DNA of 64,000 nt from Clostridiaceae bacterium (GCA_020832135.1 JAFIFG010000123.1:98449-162448), one strand, 5' to 3'; shown: positions 17,352 through 27,073, counted from the stretch's first letter. Program-made: numbers and translations. The notes: a model not told the origin generated them from the letters alone.

Positions 17352-18968
17352 TTGAAAATTGAATACATAGATAAACAATTATTAAAACAAATGATTATTG
17401 CTGGTGCAGATACATTGGAGGCCAATAAAAAGATTGTAAATGCTTTAAATGTATTTCCTGTTCCCGATGGAGATACCGGTACCAATATGTCCCTAACTAT
17501 GCAGTCGGCTGTAAAGGAAGTTAAAAAAACTAACCCTAAAACTTTAGAGGAAGTGGCAAATCTTGCAGCCAATGGATCTCTAATGGGAGCTAGAGGCAAC
17601 TCCGGAGTTATTTTATCACAGCTTCTAAGGGGCTTTGCTAAGGGTGTTAAAGGCAAGGAAAGACTAAGTACTAAGGACTTTGCAAAAGCTCTTAAAATGG
17701 CATCTGATACTGCCTATAAGGCTGTTATGAAACCAGTAGAGGGTACAATATTAACAGTGGCTAGAGAAAGTGGCGAAAAATCGATAGAAATAGCAAAACA
17801 AGAAAAGGATATTACCACTTTTTTTGAAAAGGTAATTTTACAAGGTGAGGAAACCTTAAAGAGAACACCGGATATGTTAAAAGTACTAAAGGAGGCTGGT
17901 GTAGTTGATTCAGGTGGTAAAGGTTTAATTTATATTTATTTAGGAGCACTAGGTGCTATTACAGGAAATATTCCTACCACAGATGATTTAGAGATTATAC
18001 AGCAAACAGTAGAACATGATAGTTATATAGAAGAAAATATTGAATTTGGCTACTGTACTGAGTTTATTATTAATGCAAAAAATGCAAACACAGAAGAGCT
18101 AAAGGATATTATTAAAGGTTATGGTGACTCTATGTTGGTAGTAGGGAATGAAAATGTAGTGAAAGTTCACGTTCATACCAATAATCCTGGTGAAGTACTA
18201 GAGCATGGAATGAAACTTGGTCATTTAAGTGATATTAAAATAGACAATATGAGATTACAAAATAGAAGTGGTTTGGAGGAGGTAGGAAAAGTAGTTGCTC
18301 CAAAGCATAAAAAGGATTATGGCTTTATTACTGTAACAATAGGTGAAGGATTAACTAATATATTTAAAGATTTTAATGTAGACTCTGTAATTGAAGGTGG
18401 GCAAACCATGAATCCAAGTACAGAAGACTTCTTAAAAGCTATAGAAGATATAGAGGCGGATACTATTTTCATACTACCTAATAATAGTAATATTATTATG
18501 GCAGCCAACCAAGCCATGACTATTTCTGATAAGACCATCAAGGTAATACCAACAAAATCTGTTCCTCAGGGAATAACTGCGTTAATGGCATTTAACATAG
18601 ATACGGCACCAGAAGATAATGAAAAGAATATGTTAGAGGCTATTAAAACTGTAAAGACAGGACAAATAACCTATGCAGTAAGGGATACTAGCTACAATGA
18701 GATAGTAATTAACAAAGGGGATATATTAGGTATAGGAGAAGGTGAAATTAAAGCTACAGGAAATGATGTATTTCAAGTTTCTCTTGAAGTCCTAAGTAAT
18801 ATGGTAACGGATGAAGATGAAATTATTACTGTTTTCTATGGTGAAGAAATTGATGAGAATGAAGCCAATAAATTGGTAGAGCAACTAGAAGAAGATTTTC
18901 CTGACTATGATGTAGAGCTATACTATGGCGGCCAACCGCTATACTATTATATATTCTCGGTTGAATAA
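17352..18968 (+). CDS. fakA: Fatty acid kinase-like protein FakA/YloV (DAK2 domain)
   Basis: The N-terminal DAK2 kinase domain (about residues 1-200) has the ATP/metal site FPVPDGDTGTNMSLT and the glycine-rich NGSLMGARGNSGVILSQLL. A middle domain (from GYCTEFIINA near 233) and a C-terminal domain follow, as in FakA, which phosphorylates fatty acids held by FakB for phospholipid synthesis. No fakB is in the window. The length of 538 residues is full. It starts with TTG at 17352, with GAAGGAGG eight bases before. The function of fatty-acid kinase is known from Staphylococcus and inferred here. Confidence 0.9.
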   Translation: MKIEYIDKQLLKQMIIAGADTLEANKKIVNALNVFPVPDGDTGTNMSLTMQSAVKEVKKTNPKTLEEVANLAANGSLMGARGNSGVILSQLLRGFAKGVKGKERLSTKDFAKALKMASDTAYKAVMKPVEGTILTVARESGEKSIEIAKQEKDITTFFEKVILQGEETLKRTPDMLKVLKEAGVVDSGGKGLIYIYLGALGAITGNIPTTDDLEIIQQTVEHDSYIEENIEFGYCTEFIINAKNANTEELKDIIKGYGDSMLVVGNENVVKVHVHTNNPGEVLEHGMKLGHLSDIKIDNMRLQNRSGLEEVGKVVAPKHKKDYGFITVTIGEGLTNIFKDFNVDSVIEGGQTMNPSTEDFLKAIEDIEADTIFILPNNSNIIMAANQAMTISDKTIKVIPTKSVPQGITALMAFNIDTAPEDNEKNMLEAIKTVKTGQITYAVRDTSYNEIVINKGDILGIGEGEIKATGNDVFQVSLEVLSNMVTDEDEIITVFYGEEIDENEANKLVEQLEEDFPDYDVELYYGGQPLYYYIFSVE

Positions 18969-19012
18969 AAGTCACTAGGAGAAGATTCAAAGCATAGGAG
19001 TGAATACTTTTT

Positions 19013-21070
19013 ATGGAAATGTTTAAAAAAGATATTCAGTATGTTAAGGGTGTGGGACCTAAAAGATTATCTATGTTAAAAAAGCTTAACATACACAATG
19101 TAGAGGATATGCTGTACCATTTTCCTAGGGACTATGATAACCGCAGTATTTCTAAAAAGATCATAGAACTACAACCTAATGATAAGGTGACTATATATGG
19201 AGAGATTGCAGGATCCTGTCAGATTTCTAAAGTAAGGAAAGGTTTGAATATAAGTAGTTTTTTACTAAAGGATGATACAGGTTATCTAACTATTACCTTT
19301 TTTAATCAACCCTATATCAAGAGTAAATTTAAGCTTAAGGACAAGATTATGGTTAACGGTAAAGTAAAAATGGGCATGAAGGGCAAAGAGATTGTCAACC
19401 CTGTCTATGAGATCATAGACACTGATGCAAAAGCTGAATTAAATGGTATTGTACCTATTTATCCAGCCACAGAAGGCTTTCTACAAAGTCAAATAATGAA
19501 TATACAAAAAAATGCTTTGCAATGTTGCGGTGGAAATATTATAGATTATATTCCAGATGATATAAGACAAAAAAACAAATTATGTGATTTGAATTATGCA
19601 TTAAAAAATATTCATTTTCCAACCTCGGTACAGCAACTAAAGGTAGCAAAATATAGATTGGTTTTTGAAGAGCTACTGTTATTGCAACTTAGGCTTATGA
19701 GTATAAAGAAAAGCTTTGTAGAAGACAAAACAAGTATCGCTTTGAAAAAAGAAAATAAAAAAATAGAAGATTTTATTTTGAGCTTACCTTTTAAATTGAC
19801 AGATGCACAAAAAACTGTTCTGCAGGAAATTCAAGTGGATTTAGAAAAAAATGTTCCTATGAATAGATTGATACAAGGGGATGTTGGATCAGGTAAAACT
19901 ATTGTTGCTATAATAGCCTTATATAAAGCTATAGTCAACGGTTATCAAGGGGCATTAATGGCACCTACAGAGATATTAGCTGAACAACACTATGTTAGTC
20001 TAACGGAGCTTTTGGAACCATTAGGCATAAGAATTGGACTATTGATAGGTAGTTTAAAGAAGTCTGCAAAGACACAATTGATTAAAGAGATAGAAGAAGG
20101 AAAAATTGATATAGTAATAGGAACACATGCACTTATTCAAGATACTGTTTATTTTAAAAATCTAGCACTAGTAGTTACGGATGAACAACATCGTTTTGGT
20201 GTTAGACAAAGAGCCGTTTTAGCCAGTAAAGGAAACAACCCACACATTTTAGTTATGACTGCTACTCCTATACCAAGGACTTTAGCACTGATTTTGTATG
20301 GGGATTTAGATATATCGATTATTGATCAGTTGCCACCGGGGCGTAAAAAGATAAAGACCTACAGTAGGGCTTTGACGGAAAAAGAAAGAGTATATACCTT
20401 TGTAGAAAAAGAATTAAAGCTGGGACGTCAGGCTTATGTAGTATGTCCTTTAGTAGAGGAGTCGGAAGCAATAGAGGCGAAGGCAGCAACGGAAATAGCA
20501 GAAGAACTTTCCGCTACCTACTTTAGTAATTATAAAGTGGGGCTATTGCATGGAAAAATGAGGCCGAAGGAAAAGGAAGAAGTAATGAAATCCTTTGTTA
20601 ATAATGAACTACATGTTCTTGTATCCACTACAGTGATTGAAGTGGGGGTAAATGTACCTAACTCCACTGTTATGGTGATAGAAAATGCTGAAAGGTTTGG
20701 ATTAGCTCAATTACATCAATTAAGGGGTAGGGTAGGTAGGGGGAATTCACAATCCTACTGTATACTACTACATAACAATAAAAGCAAGGTGGCGAAGGCG
20801 CGAATGGATATTATGGAAGCTACCACCGATGGTTTTGTTATTTCTGAGAAGGATTTAGAGATTAGGGGGCCAGGAGAATTTTTTGGTATTAGACAGCATG
20901 GTCTTCCTGACCTGAAGATAGCTAATTTATTTAAACATATGAAGGTGTTAAAAAAGGTTCAGGGCCAAGTGGAGGAATTATTAATAAATGATCCTCATCT
21001 TACTCTGGCAAAGTATCCTCTATTAAAACAAAAGGTTGAGGAAAAATTCACAGAGTTTGAAGGAGCTTAA
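19013..21070 (+). CDS. recG: ATP-dependent DNA helicase RecG
   Basis: Remodels stalled replication forks and branched recombination intermediates. The N-terminal wedge/OB domain contains PRDYDNRS and the DDTGYLTITFFNQPY block. Helicase motifs are GDVGSGKT (near residue 289), DEQHRFGVRQR (near 390), ATPIPRTLAL, STTVIEVGVNVPN and HQLRGRVGRG. The 685-residue length is normal. The ATG at 19013 follows ATAGGAGTG. The gene is 45 bases after fakA, so it is probably in the same transcript, and is followed by a long hairpin. Confidence 0.96.
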   Translation: MEMFKKDIQYVKGVGPKRLSMLKKLNIHNVEDMLYHFPRDYDNRSISKKIIELQPNDKVTIYGEIAGSCQISKVRKGLNISSFLLKDDTGYLTITFFNQPYIKSKFKLKDKIMVNGKVKMGMKGKEIVNPVYEIIDTDAKAELNGIVPIYPATEGFLQSQIMNIQKNALQCCGGNIIDYIPDDIRQKNKLCDLNYALKNIHFPTSVQQLKVAKYRLVFEELLLLQLRLMSIKKSFVEDKTSIALKKENKKIEDFILSLPFKLTDAQKTVLQEIQVDLEKNVPMNRLIQGDVGSGKTIVAIIALYKAIVNGYQGALMAPTEILAEQHYVSLTELLEPLGIRIGLLIGSLKKSAKTQLIKEIEEGKIDIVIGTHALIQDTVYFKNLALVVTDEQHRFGVRQRAVLASKGNNPHILVMTATPIPRTLALILYGDLDISIIDQLPPGRKKIKTYSRALTEKERVYTFVEKELKLGRQAYVVCPLVEESEAIEAKAATEIAEELSATYFSNYKVGLLHGKMRPKEKEEVMKSFVNNELHVLVSTTVIEVGVNVPNSTVMVIENAERFGLAQLHQLRGRVGRGNSQSYCILLHNNKSKVAKARMDIMEATTDGFVISEKDLEIRGPGEFFGIRQHGLPDLKIANLFKHMKVLKKVQGQVEELLINDPHLTLAKYPLLKQKVEEKFTEFEGA

Positions 21071-21091
21071 ATAGGTTAAATGCCATTAATA

Positions 21092-21155
21092 AATACATCC
21101 CTTAAAGCAGAAGAGATAGCAAAATAGCTACAGGTTCTGCTCTAAGGGATGTATT
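21092..21155. repeat. 64-base inverted repeat after recG
   Basis: Perfect 13-base arms (AATACATCCCTTA and its complement at 21143-21155) continue through a small internal loop into a 7-base inner stem (AGCAGAA / TTCTGCT) and a loop holding TAGC/GCTA. No strong T run follows (GTATTCTATG), so it may be a terminator with a poor tail, a processing signal or a small repeat element. Confidence 0.6.
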
Positions 21156-21279
21156 GTATTCTATGATAGGTTTCAATACTTGAATGAACAATAATGAAAG
21201 TACCGCCTATCTAATAGACACTAAAATTTAAAGTATAAAAAAACAAAAACGTTGCAGAATTACAGTATACAAAAATATT

Positions 21280-21308
21280 TTGTTAACTAATTGTTAGTGT
21301 GTTAAAAT
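21280..21308 (+). promoter_or_regulatory. Promoter for the rsmD-coaD operon
   Basis: TTGTTA (21280-21285), 17 bases, TAAAAT (21303-21308), thirty bases before the rsmD start. The promoter covers the first in-frame GTG at 21299, which argues against that codon as the start. Confidence 0.55.
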
Positions 21309-21337
21309 ATACATATAATTACTTAAGGAGGAAATAT

Positions 21338-21898
21338 ATGCGAATAATTGCCGGTAAGGCTAGAGGGCATAGATTAGAAACACCTAGTAATCTAAAAATA
21401 AGACCTACAACCGATAGAATAAAAGAATCTATTTTTAATATTATACAAAAACATCTATATGATAGCATTGTTATCGATTTGTTTTCTGGAACTGGTAATC
21501 TTGGAATAGAAGCTTTATCGAGAAATTCAAATAAAGCTTATTTTGTAGATAACAGTCAAGAAAGTATAGATATTATAAAAAGTAATTTAGATAAAACAAG
21601 GCTAAGGGATCAGGGGGAAGTAATAAGAGGAGATGTGAGGGTTGCCTTAAATAAAATAGCTTCAAAAGGTGTACAAGCTGATATTATATTTATGGATCCA
21701 CCTTATAAAAAAGGTCTTGTTATACCCACACTCGAAGGGATACAAAGTGCCAATTTATTAAAGGCTTCAGGGATTATAGTTATAGATCATGATAAGACAG
21801 AGGATTTACCAGAAGAAATAAATGAATTAATAAAATATAGATCAAAAGGCTATGGGAATACAACAGTTTCGTTCTATAAACAAAAGGAGGAAGTTTAA
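21338..21898 (+). CDS. rsmD: 16S rRNA (guanine-966-N2)-methyltransferase
   Basis: Methylates G966 of 16S rRNA. The 186-residue protein begins MRIIAGKARGHRLETP, the standard family start. It contains RPTTDRIKESIFNII, the SAM loop DLFSGTGNLGIEAL (about 46-59) and the catalytic DPPYKKG (near 119). The start is ATG at 21338 after AAGGAGG; an upstream GTG lies inside the promoter. It touches coaD (TAA then ATG), the usual rsmD-coaD pair. Confidence 0.94.
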   Translation: MRIIAGKARGHRLETPSNLKIRPTTDRIKESIFNIIQKHLYDSIVIDLFSGTGNLGIEALSRNSNKAYFVDNSQESIDIIKSNLDKTRLRDQGEVIRGDVRVALNKIASKGVQADIIFMDPPYKKGLVIPTLEGIQSANLLKASGIIVIDHDKTEDLPEEINELIKYRSKGYGNTTVSFYKQKEEV

Positions 21899-22372
21899 AT
21901 GAAAATAGGGATTTACCCAGGCAGCTTCGATCCTATAACCAATGGACATTTAGATATTATTGAAAGAGCATCGAAAATTTGTGATAAAGTAATTGTATCG
22001 GTGCTAGAAAACCCAAGTAAAAATCCTATGTTTACTTTACAAGAAAGAGTAAAACTAATAAAAAAAGTTTTGGAATCCTATGATAATGTAGAGGTAGATT
22101 GTTTTTCTGGATTATTAGTGGATTATGCAAAAAAACATGATGCTCAAGCTATTATTAAAGGATTAAGGGCAGTATCAGATTTTGAATATGAGTTTCAAAT
22201 GGCATTAATGAATAGAAAATTATCTCCAGAAGTAGAAACTATCTTTTTAATGACCAGTAGTAAACACTCTTATCTTAGTTCAAGTTTAGTAAAGGAAGTG
22301 GCAAAATTTGGGGGATGTATAGAAGGATTAGTTCCCCAAATTATAGGTAATGCAATTTTAGAAAAATTATAG
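21899..22372 (+). CDS. coaD: Phosphopantetheine adenylyltransferase
   Basis: Makes dephospho-CoA from phosphopantetheine and ATP, the fourth step of CoA synthesis. The protein has [16 protein letters not shown] at residues 5-20, including the T/HxGH-type nucleotide site. It also has [18 protein letters not shown] near 82 and the [15 protein letters not shown] segment near 125. At 157 residues it is a normal hexameric CoaD. It directly abuts rsmD, and its ribosome site AAGGAGG lies within the rsmD end. Confidence 0.96.
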   Translation: MKIGIYPGSFDPITNGHLDIIERASKICDKVIVSVLENPSKNPMFTLQERVKLIKKVLESYDNVEVDCFSGLLVDYAKKHDAQAIIKGLRAVSDFEYEFQMALMNRKLSPEVETIFLMTSSKHSYLSSSLVKEVAKFGGCIEGLVPQIIGNAILEKL

Positions 22373-22391
22373 AGAAAATGGGGGAGAAGTT

Positions 22392-22838
22392 ATGGATGTA
22401 TTAAAGTTATTGGAGGAGTTAGAAGAAATAATAGAAAGTGGTTCATCTATACCCTTTGCACATAAAGTAATGATTGATAAAGAAGAAGTTTTAGAAATAA
22501 TAAAAGAGGTAAGAATACATCTACCAGATGAAGTTAAACAGGCACAGTGGATTAAGGAAGAAAGACAAAGAATACTTGTAGAGGCACAGCAGGAGGCTGA
22601 TACTATTATTCAAGAGGCCAACCAACATATTGCGTCCTTAGTAGAACAGGATGAAATTACAAAAAAAGCTTGTCAACAAGCAGAGGAAATCACTGCTCAA
22701 GCTCAAATGGGAGCAAAAGAAATGAGATTAGGTGCGAAGGATTATGCAGATGAAATCTTATCCAATGTTGAGCATACACTGAATGAAGTTTTAGAAACTA
22801 TAAAAAACAATAGAGGGGAACTAAAGGGGATGAAGTAA
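22392..22838 (+). CDS. Coiled-coil protein of unknown function, coaD-linked
   Basis: A 148-residue, highly charged protein rich in Glu, Gln and Ala. Residues about 55-140 look like one long helix with heptad-like spacing (AQQEADTIIQEANQHIASLV, then AEEITAQAQMGAKEM), similar to the stalk (b-type) subunits of ATP synthases. Genes like this follow coaD in many Clostridia and are labelled only ATPase-like or hypothetical. There is no membrane segment, so it is a soluble structural or scaffold protein at best guess. The stop codon lies in the loop of a terminator hairpin. Confidence 0.75.
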   Translation: MDVLKLLEELEEIIESGSSIPFAHKVMIDKEEVLEIIKEVRIHLPDEVKQAQWIKEERQRILVEAQQEADTIIQEANQHIASLVEQDEITKKACQQAEEITAQAQMGAKEMRLGAKDYADEILSNVEHTLNEVLETIKNNRGELKGMK

Positions 22839-22869
22839 AGCTTCATCCCCTTTAGATTAGTATTTTTTT
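22823..22869. terminator. Terminator overlapping the end of the coiled-coil gene
   Basis: A perfect 13-base stem AAAGGGGATGAAG / CTTCATCCCCTTT encloses a 5-base loop that contains the stop codon. TATTTTTTT follows on the plus strand. It also faces the 3' end of minus-strand ylbJ (22857), so it probably separates the two convergent units. Confidence 0.8.
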
Positions 22870-24116
22870 GATCTTCTTAAACTATTTAGCCACATAAATA
22901 TACCTACCGTCATAGAGAAGATAAGAAGTACTATTAAAATACCAATGAAAATTTCTATAGATAATTTTAAGTTACTTAATAGTTTAGCAGATATAGAAAG
23001 ATCTGTGTATGGACTGAAGGTAGGTGTTGTAAATCTAAAGAAAATAGTGGCAATAGGATAGATGAAATAAACTAAAGCATAAGAAAAAATACCGTGCAAT
23101 AGCTTTGAAAAAATATATATGTAAGGATTAATATCAGTTGACCCAAGAATACTTATTGCCTGGGCATGGATAGAAAAACCACTCCAACCCACAATAAATG
23201 CAGCTATAGCGATTTTATCAACAAAATCAACCCCTAGGGCCTCCGCTGCTAATTTACACCCAATGGTTATTTCAAAGATCCCTGTAAGTAAAGCTCTAAT
23301 AATAGAAAGGTCAAGGGATAATGGTTTAAACAGAAGATATAAACCTTGGGATACAAAATCAATAAATCCAATAATATTTAAGATATTGATAACTACAGAA
23401 AATAAGATAATAAATCCTCCCACCATCAGCATAGTGTTGATGGATTCCCTTACAGCATTCCCCAACAATACGCCAAAGGAAGGGCTTTTTCTTCTATTAG
23501 CATTTAATTGTCTAAAAGCTTTTTTAATGAGCTGATCATTACTTCCATTTCTTACAAATCTATTTTTGATAGAAGAACTTTTATAAAAACTAAAGAGCAA
23601 CCCAACAATAATAGCAGCAGTGTAGTGGGCTATGGCTAAAAGAATACCAATCTCTGAAGATTGGAACATACCAATGGATACAGCACCTATTAGAAATAAG
23701 GGGCCAGAAGTGCTACAAAAGGCTACTAAACGTTGTGCCTCGACTCTAGATACTAACCTATCACTTCGTAGCTTAGAAGATATTTTAACGCCTACAGGAT
23801 AGCCAGAAGTTACACTTATGGCAAAAACAAAGGAACCTTCTCCAGGAACATTAAATAAAGGCCTCATAACAGGTTCTAATAATGTACCTATAAACTTTAC
23901 TACACCTAGGCCAACCAAAAGTTCTGCACCGATAAAAAAAGGCAAAAGAGCAGGGAGAACCACTGTGAACCATATATTTAGACCATCGTATGCGGCCTTC
24001 ACAGATTCATTTGGAAAAACTACAATACAACCAACTAAAAATACTACTACCATAATAACGAAGTAATTTACAATAAGTTTAGATCTTTTTCTTAAGGTAA
24101 TGAAAAATTTTACCAT
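22857..24116 (-). CDS. ylbJ: Sporulation integral membrane protein YlbJ
   Basis: A 419-residue protein with about eight hydrophobic segments and the nucleoside-transporter-like Gate motifs. The YlbJ signatures WFTVVLPALLPFFIGAELL, SVTSGYPVGVKI and FCSTSGPLFLIG are present. YlbJ is made in the mother cell under sigma-E in B. subtilis and is needed for spore resistance; it implies a spore-forming host. The ATG at 24116 follows AGGAGGAAT. It is on the minus strand next to tmcAL, with a 166-base gap between them. I could not find a convincing sigma-E promoter. Confidence 0.92.
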   Translation of the reverse strand: MVKFFITLRKRSKLIVNYFVIMVVVFLVGCIVVFPNESVKAAYDGLNIWFTVVLPALLPFFIGAELLVGLGVVKFIGTLLEPVMRPLFNVPGEGSFVFAISVTSGYPVGVKISSKLRSDRLVSRVEAQRLVAFCSTSGPLFLIGAVSIGMFQSSEIGILLAIAHYTAAIIVGLLFSFYKSSSIKNRFVRNGSNDQLIKKAFRQLNANRRKSPSFGVLLGNAVRESINTMLMVGGFIILFSVVINILNIIGFIDFVSQGLYLLFKPLSLDLSIIRALLTGIFEITIGCKLAAEALGVDFVDKIAIAAFIVGWSGFSIHAQAISILGSTDINPYIYIFSKLLHGIFSYALVYFIYPIATIFFRFTTPTFSPYTDLSISAKLLSNLKLSIEIFIGILIVLLIFSMTVGIFMWLNSLRRSKKY

Positions 24117-24282
24117 ATTATTCCTCCTAGACTGTATAGATAAAAGTGCAAGTATAAATATAATACTGACATGTGACGACCTAATAAATATATATTTGTA
24201 ATATAAAATATATATTCTATCTAGAAGAAATCATGATCATTAGTAATAAATAAATTCAACTTTAAAAGCTCCCCTTTTATAA

Positions 24283-25557
24283 CTAGGATGGGGCTATAGG
24301 TTTATTTTTGAAATAAGGACTTATGTAAAAATCTAAAGCTTTATTAGCATAGTGTTTATTTTTTATAGCAGTACTATATATATTTGTAGCTTTGATATCC
24401 TGGTCTAACATCTTTTCGGCTGCTTTATTGTGAGGTGTAAAGTTACTGACTTTAGTAACAATAGGAAGCTTCGAAGTAGATTTACATGCCTTTAAGATTT
24501 CTCTTCCCTTATTATTAAAGGCAAGGACTCTAGCATATTGTGGTCCTCCTTCTTGATTAAAATATAAAAGATCCTGCTTCTTTAGGTTAATTAGTATATG
24601 CATACAAATTCTTTGGATACGGGTTAGGGTATATCTTTTGCTTTTTATACAGTGATAAAGCTCTTCTATAGAACTGGTGGTTTGACTACAGTGGTAGATT
24701 TTATTTTCTAGACCCTCCACCACATCAAAGTAATTTAGAAATTCTTTCGGATCTTCGCGTCTGAGAATAGTAAGTAGAGCTTTTTCAAAATCCTCTTTAA
24801 AAATAGGCATTAAACCGTTGTCTAGAGATTTATGTAATATTTCATAAGAGGTTAGAGGCATTACTCTTTTTAAGTCCTTTAAAGTAGTGCCCTTGTGTAA
24901 AGCTTCTCTAATGGCAGTGGCACTAGATATGCTATTGGTTATATCCCTAGAATGATAATCCGCCTTTATTCTAGTGATGGTATAGGGTATAATTTCACTT
25001 TTTAAAGTCTTAAGACTTTTTATATACTCAATAGATAATATATTATTAGGGCTATGCATGATATCTGCTATGGTTTTTAAGTCTATATCTCTATCTGAAT
25101 CCTTCAAATACTCCACTACAGCTCTTGACCTTGCAATAGCGAAAGGTGTACCTTGGTCTAAAAATGTTTTAAGGCTGGATTGGAATATCTTTGGAGAAAG
25201 TAACAGTATATCGGCTATGGTGTTTAATAGAGGTATGCTTCCATGTTCACTACCAAAGCAAAGAGAGTCAACAATACCAAGGTTGTTTAAAAGGCTAACG
25301 GAACCATAGGCAAAAAATTCAGCTGTAGAACATGCATAGGCAGTTGGTAATTCAACGACTAAGTCCACCCCTGCTTCTACTGCCATCTTCCCCCTTTCCC
25401 ACTTGTTAACTAGGGCAGGTTCTCCTCTTTGTAGAAAATTGCCACTCATAATAGCTATGGTGTGGGTAGAATTCGTCACTTCCTTAGATTTCTTAAGATG
25501 GTACAAATGACCGTTATGAAAAGGGTTGTATTCAGTGATTAAGCCTAGAACTTTCAT
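24283..25557 (-). CDS. tmcAL: tRNA(Met) cytidine acetate ligase (YlbM)
   Basis: Forms N4-acetylcytidine at the wobble position of elongator tRNA-Met using acetate and ATP. The nucleotidyltransferase fold starts GLITEYNPFHNGHLYHL at residue 4, followed by MSGNFLQRGEPALVNKW, VELPTAYACSTAEFFA, CFGSEHG and SSATAIREAL, all expected. The start is taken as ATG at 25557 because AGGAGGA lies just upstream. The 18 earlier in-frame residues look non-coding. The length of 424 residues is normal. The enzyme uses acetate, and the acetate kinase gene lies divergently next to it. Confidence 0.93.
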   Translation of the reverse strand: MKVLGLITEYNPFHNGHLYHLKKSKEVTNSTHTIAIMSGNFLQRGEPALVNKWERGKMAVEAGVDLVVELPTAYACSTAEFFAYGSVSLLNNLGIVDSLCFGSEHGSIPLLNTIADILLLSPKIFQSSLKTFLDQGTPFAIARSRAVVEYLKDSDRDIDLKTIADIMHSPNNILSIEYIKSLKTLKSEIIPYTITRIKADYHSRDITNSISSATAIREALHKGTTLKDLKRVMPLTSYEILHKSLDNGLMPIFKEDFEKALLTILRREDPKEFLNYFDVVEGLENKIYHCSQTTSSIEELYHCIKSKRYTLTRIQRICMHILINLKKQDLLYFNQEGGPQYARVLAFNNKGREILKACKSTSKLPIVTKVSNFTPHNKAAEKMLDQDIKATNIYSTAIKNKHYANKALDFYISPYFKNKPIAPS

Positions 25558-25879
25558 ATGTGTCCTCCTAAATTCAAAAATATATAAAATAATTATAACA
25601 CTAATAGACAATTTATATTTATTTTTTAAAGTTTATATTTTTCTACACAAACCTTTGAGGTGAATGCTGGTAGTCATAGATGACTTTAATGAATAGGTTT
25701 AATAAAATAGGGTTATTTTATTAAATGTAATAAAATTCCTTGCTTATTTAATAAATTGATTTGAAAATTTCTGGAAAAACTTGAAAAAAAGTAAAAAGTT
25801 TATTATTATTGAAAGTGATGATATTTTATTGACAATACATTATCAAGCATTTAAAAACAATTATTGGGAGGTAGAGGAA
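25558..25879. other. Divergent intergenic region between tmcAL and ackA
   Basis: 322 bases with no supportable gene. It holds a perfect 9-base AT stem (25701-25709 / 25714-25722, loop GGGT) and, just before it, an imperfect fold bounded by AAACCT (25649-25654) and AGGTTT (25695-25700). The ackA promoter candidate is at 25829-25856. A TATAAT on the minus strand (25597-25592) could serve tmcAL. Confidence 0.5.
25829..25856 (+). promoter_or_regulatory. Candidate ackA promoter
   Basis: A perfect -35 TTGACA (25829-25834) followed after 16 bases by TTAAAA (25851-25856), 24 bases before the ackA start codon and just before its ribosome site. Confidence 0.45.
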
Positions 25880-27073
25880 ATGAAGGTATTAGTTATGAAT
25901 TGCGGAAGCTCATCACTGAAGTATCAGCTAATCAATATGGAAAACGAAGAAGTACTAGCAATCGGATTAGCGGAAAGAATCGGGATTGATGGTTCTGTAG
26001 TAAAACATGAAACAACAGGCAAGCAAAAAGTTACAATTGAAGAGGCAATGGTAGATCACAAGGCAGCTATAAAAATCGTTTTAGAGGCTTTAGTGCATAA
26101 TGAATATGGGGCTATTGCTTCTATGGATGAAATTGGTGCTGTAGGCCACAGAGTAGTACACGGTGGAGAGAAATTTGCTAGCTCAGTTGTTATCAATGAC
26201 GAAATTCTTAAAGCCATAGAAGAGTGTTCAGATTTAGCACCATTACATAATCCTGCCAACTTAATGGGAATTAATGCTTGTCAAGAAATCCTACCTAATG
26301 TACCTATGGTTGGAGTTTTTGATACAGCCTTCCATCAAACAATGCCAGAAGCTTCTTATATGTATGCGCTGCCATATGAATTATATGAAAAGCATGCTGT
26401 TAGAAGATATGGATTCCACGGAACTTCTCACAAGTATGTATCTGCAAAGGCAGCGGAAATGCTTGGGAAATCAATAGAAGAATTAAAAATTGTTACATGC
26501 CACTTAGGTAATGGAGCAAGTATTGCAGCAGTGAAAAACGGACAATCTATTGACACTAGTATGGGACTTACACCATTAGAAGGTCTTGTTATGGGAACAA
26601 GATGCGGAGATATAGATCCTGCAATCATTGCCTTCTGGATGGAGAAGGAGAATATAACCATAGCTGAGGCAACAAATGTTATGAATAAGAAATCTGGTGT
26701 ATTAGGTTTATCTGGAGTAAGTAGTGACTTTAGAGATATCGAAGGTGCAGCTGCAGAAGGAAATAAAAGAGCCCAATTGGCATTAGATGTATATTATCAA
26801 AGAGTAAAAAAATACATCGGTGCTTATGCAGCTGAAATGGGTGGAATTGATGCAGTAGTATTTACAGCTGGACTTGGAGAAAATTCTGCTACAGCAAGAA
26901 AAGCAATTTGTGAAGATCTTGAATTCTTAGGTATGAAAATAGATGATGCGAAAAATGACGTTAGAGGTAAACAGGTAGTTGTAAGTACAGATGATTCTAC
27001 TGTGAAGGTATTACTTATTCCTACAAATGAAGAGTTAGTGATAGCTAGAGATACGAAAACACTTGTAGGATAG
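25880..27073 (+). CDS. ackA: Acetate kinase
   Basis: Interconverts acetyl phosphate plus ADP with acetate plus ATP; in a fermenter this yields ATP. The 397-residue enzyme has [11 protein letters not shown] at residue 6, GHRVVHGG near 90, [13 protein letters not shown] near 176, [11 protein letters not shown], and [10 protein letters not shown]. The ATG at 25880 is chosen since GGGAGGTAGAGG precedes it and the family starts there; the 33 upstream in-frame residues include the promoter. In many Clostridia pta lies immediately upstream; here it is absent. A terminator follows the gene. Confidence 0.96.
   Translation: MKVLVMNCGSSSLKYQLINMENEEVLAIGLAERIGIDGSVVKHETTGKQKVTIEEAMVDHKAAIKIVLEALVHNEYGAIASMDEIGAVGHRVVHGGEKFASSVVINDEILKAIEECSDLAPLHNPANLMGINACQEILPNVPMVGVFDTAFHQTMPEASYMYALPYELYEKHAVRRYGFHGTSHKYVSAKAAEMLGKSIEELKIVTCHLGNGASIAAVKNGQSIDTSMGLTPLEGLVMGTRCGDIDPAIIAFWMEKENITIAEATNVMNKKSGVLGLSGVSSDFRDIEGAAAEGNKRAQLALDVYYQRVKKYIGAYAAEMGGIDAVVFTAGLGENSATARKAICEDLEFLGMKIDDAKNDVRGKQVVVSTDDSTVKVLLIPTNEELVIARDTKTLVG

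Noticed and set aside
17156..17656. Minus-strand 166-residue open frame
   Set aside because: It is a shadow spanning the Asp23 gene end and the fakA start, both strongly supported on the plus strand.
24131..24138. TATACAGT on the minus strand before ylbJ as a sigma-E -10 box
   Set aside because: Transcription would begin inside or after the ribosome site only a few bases from the start codon, so the spacing is impossible for a useful promoter.
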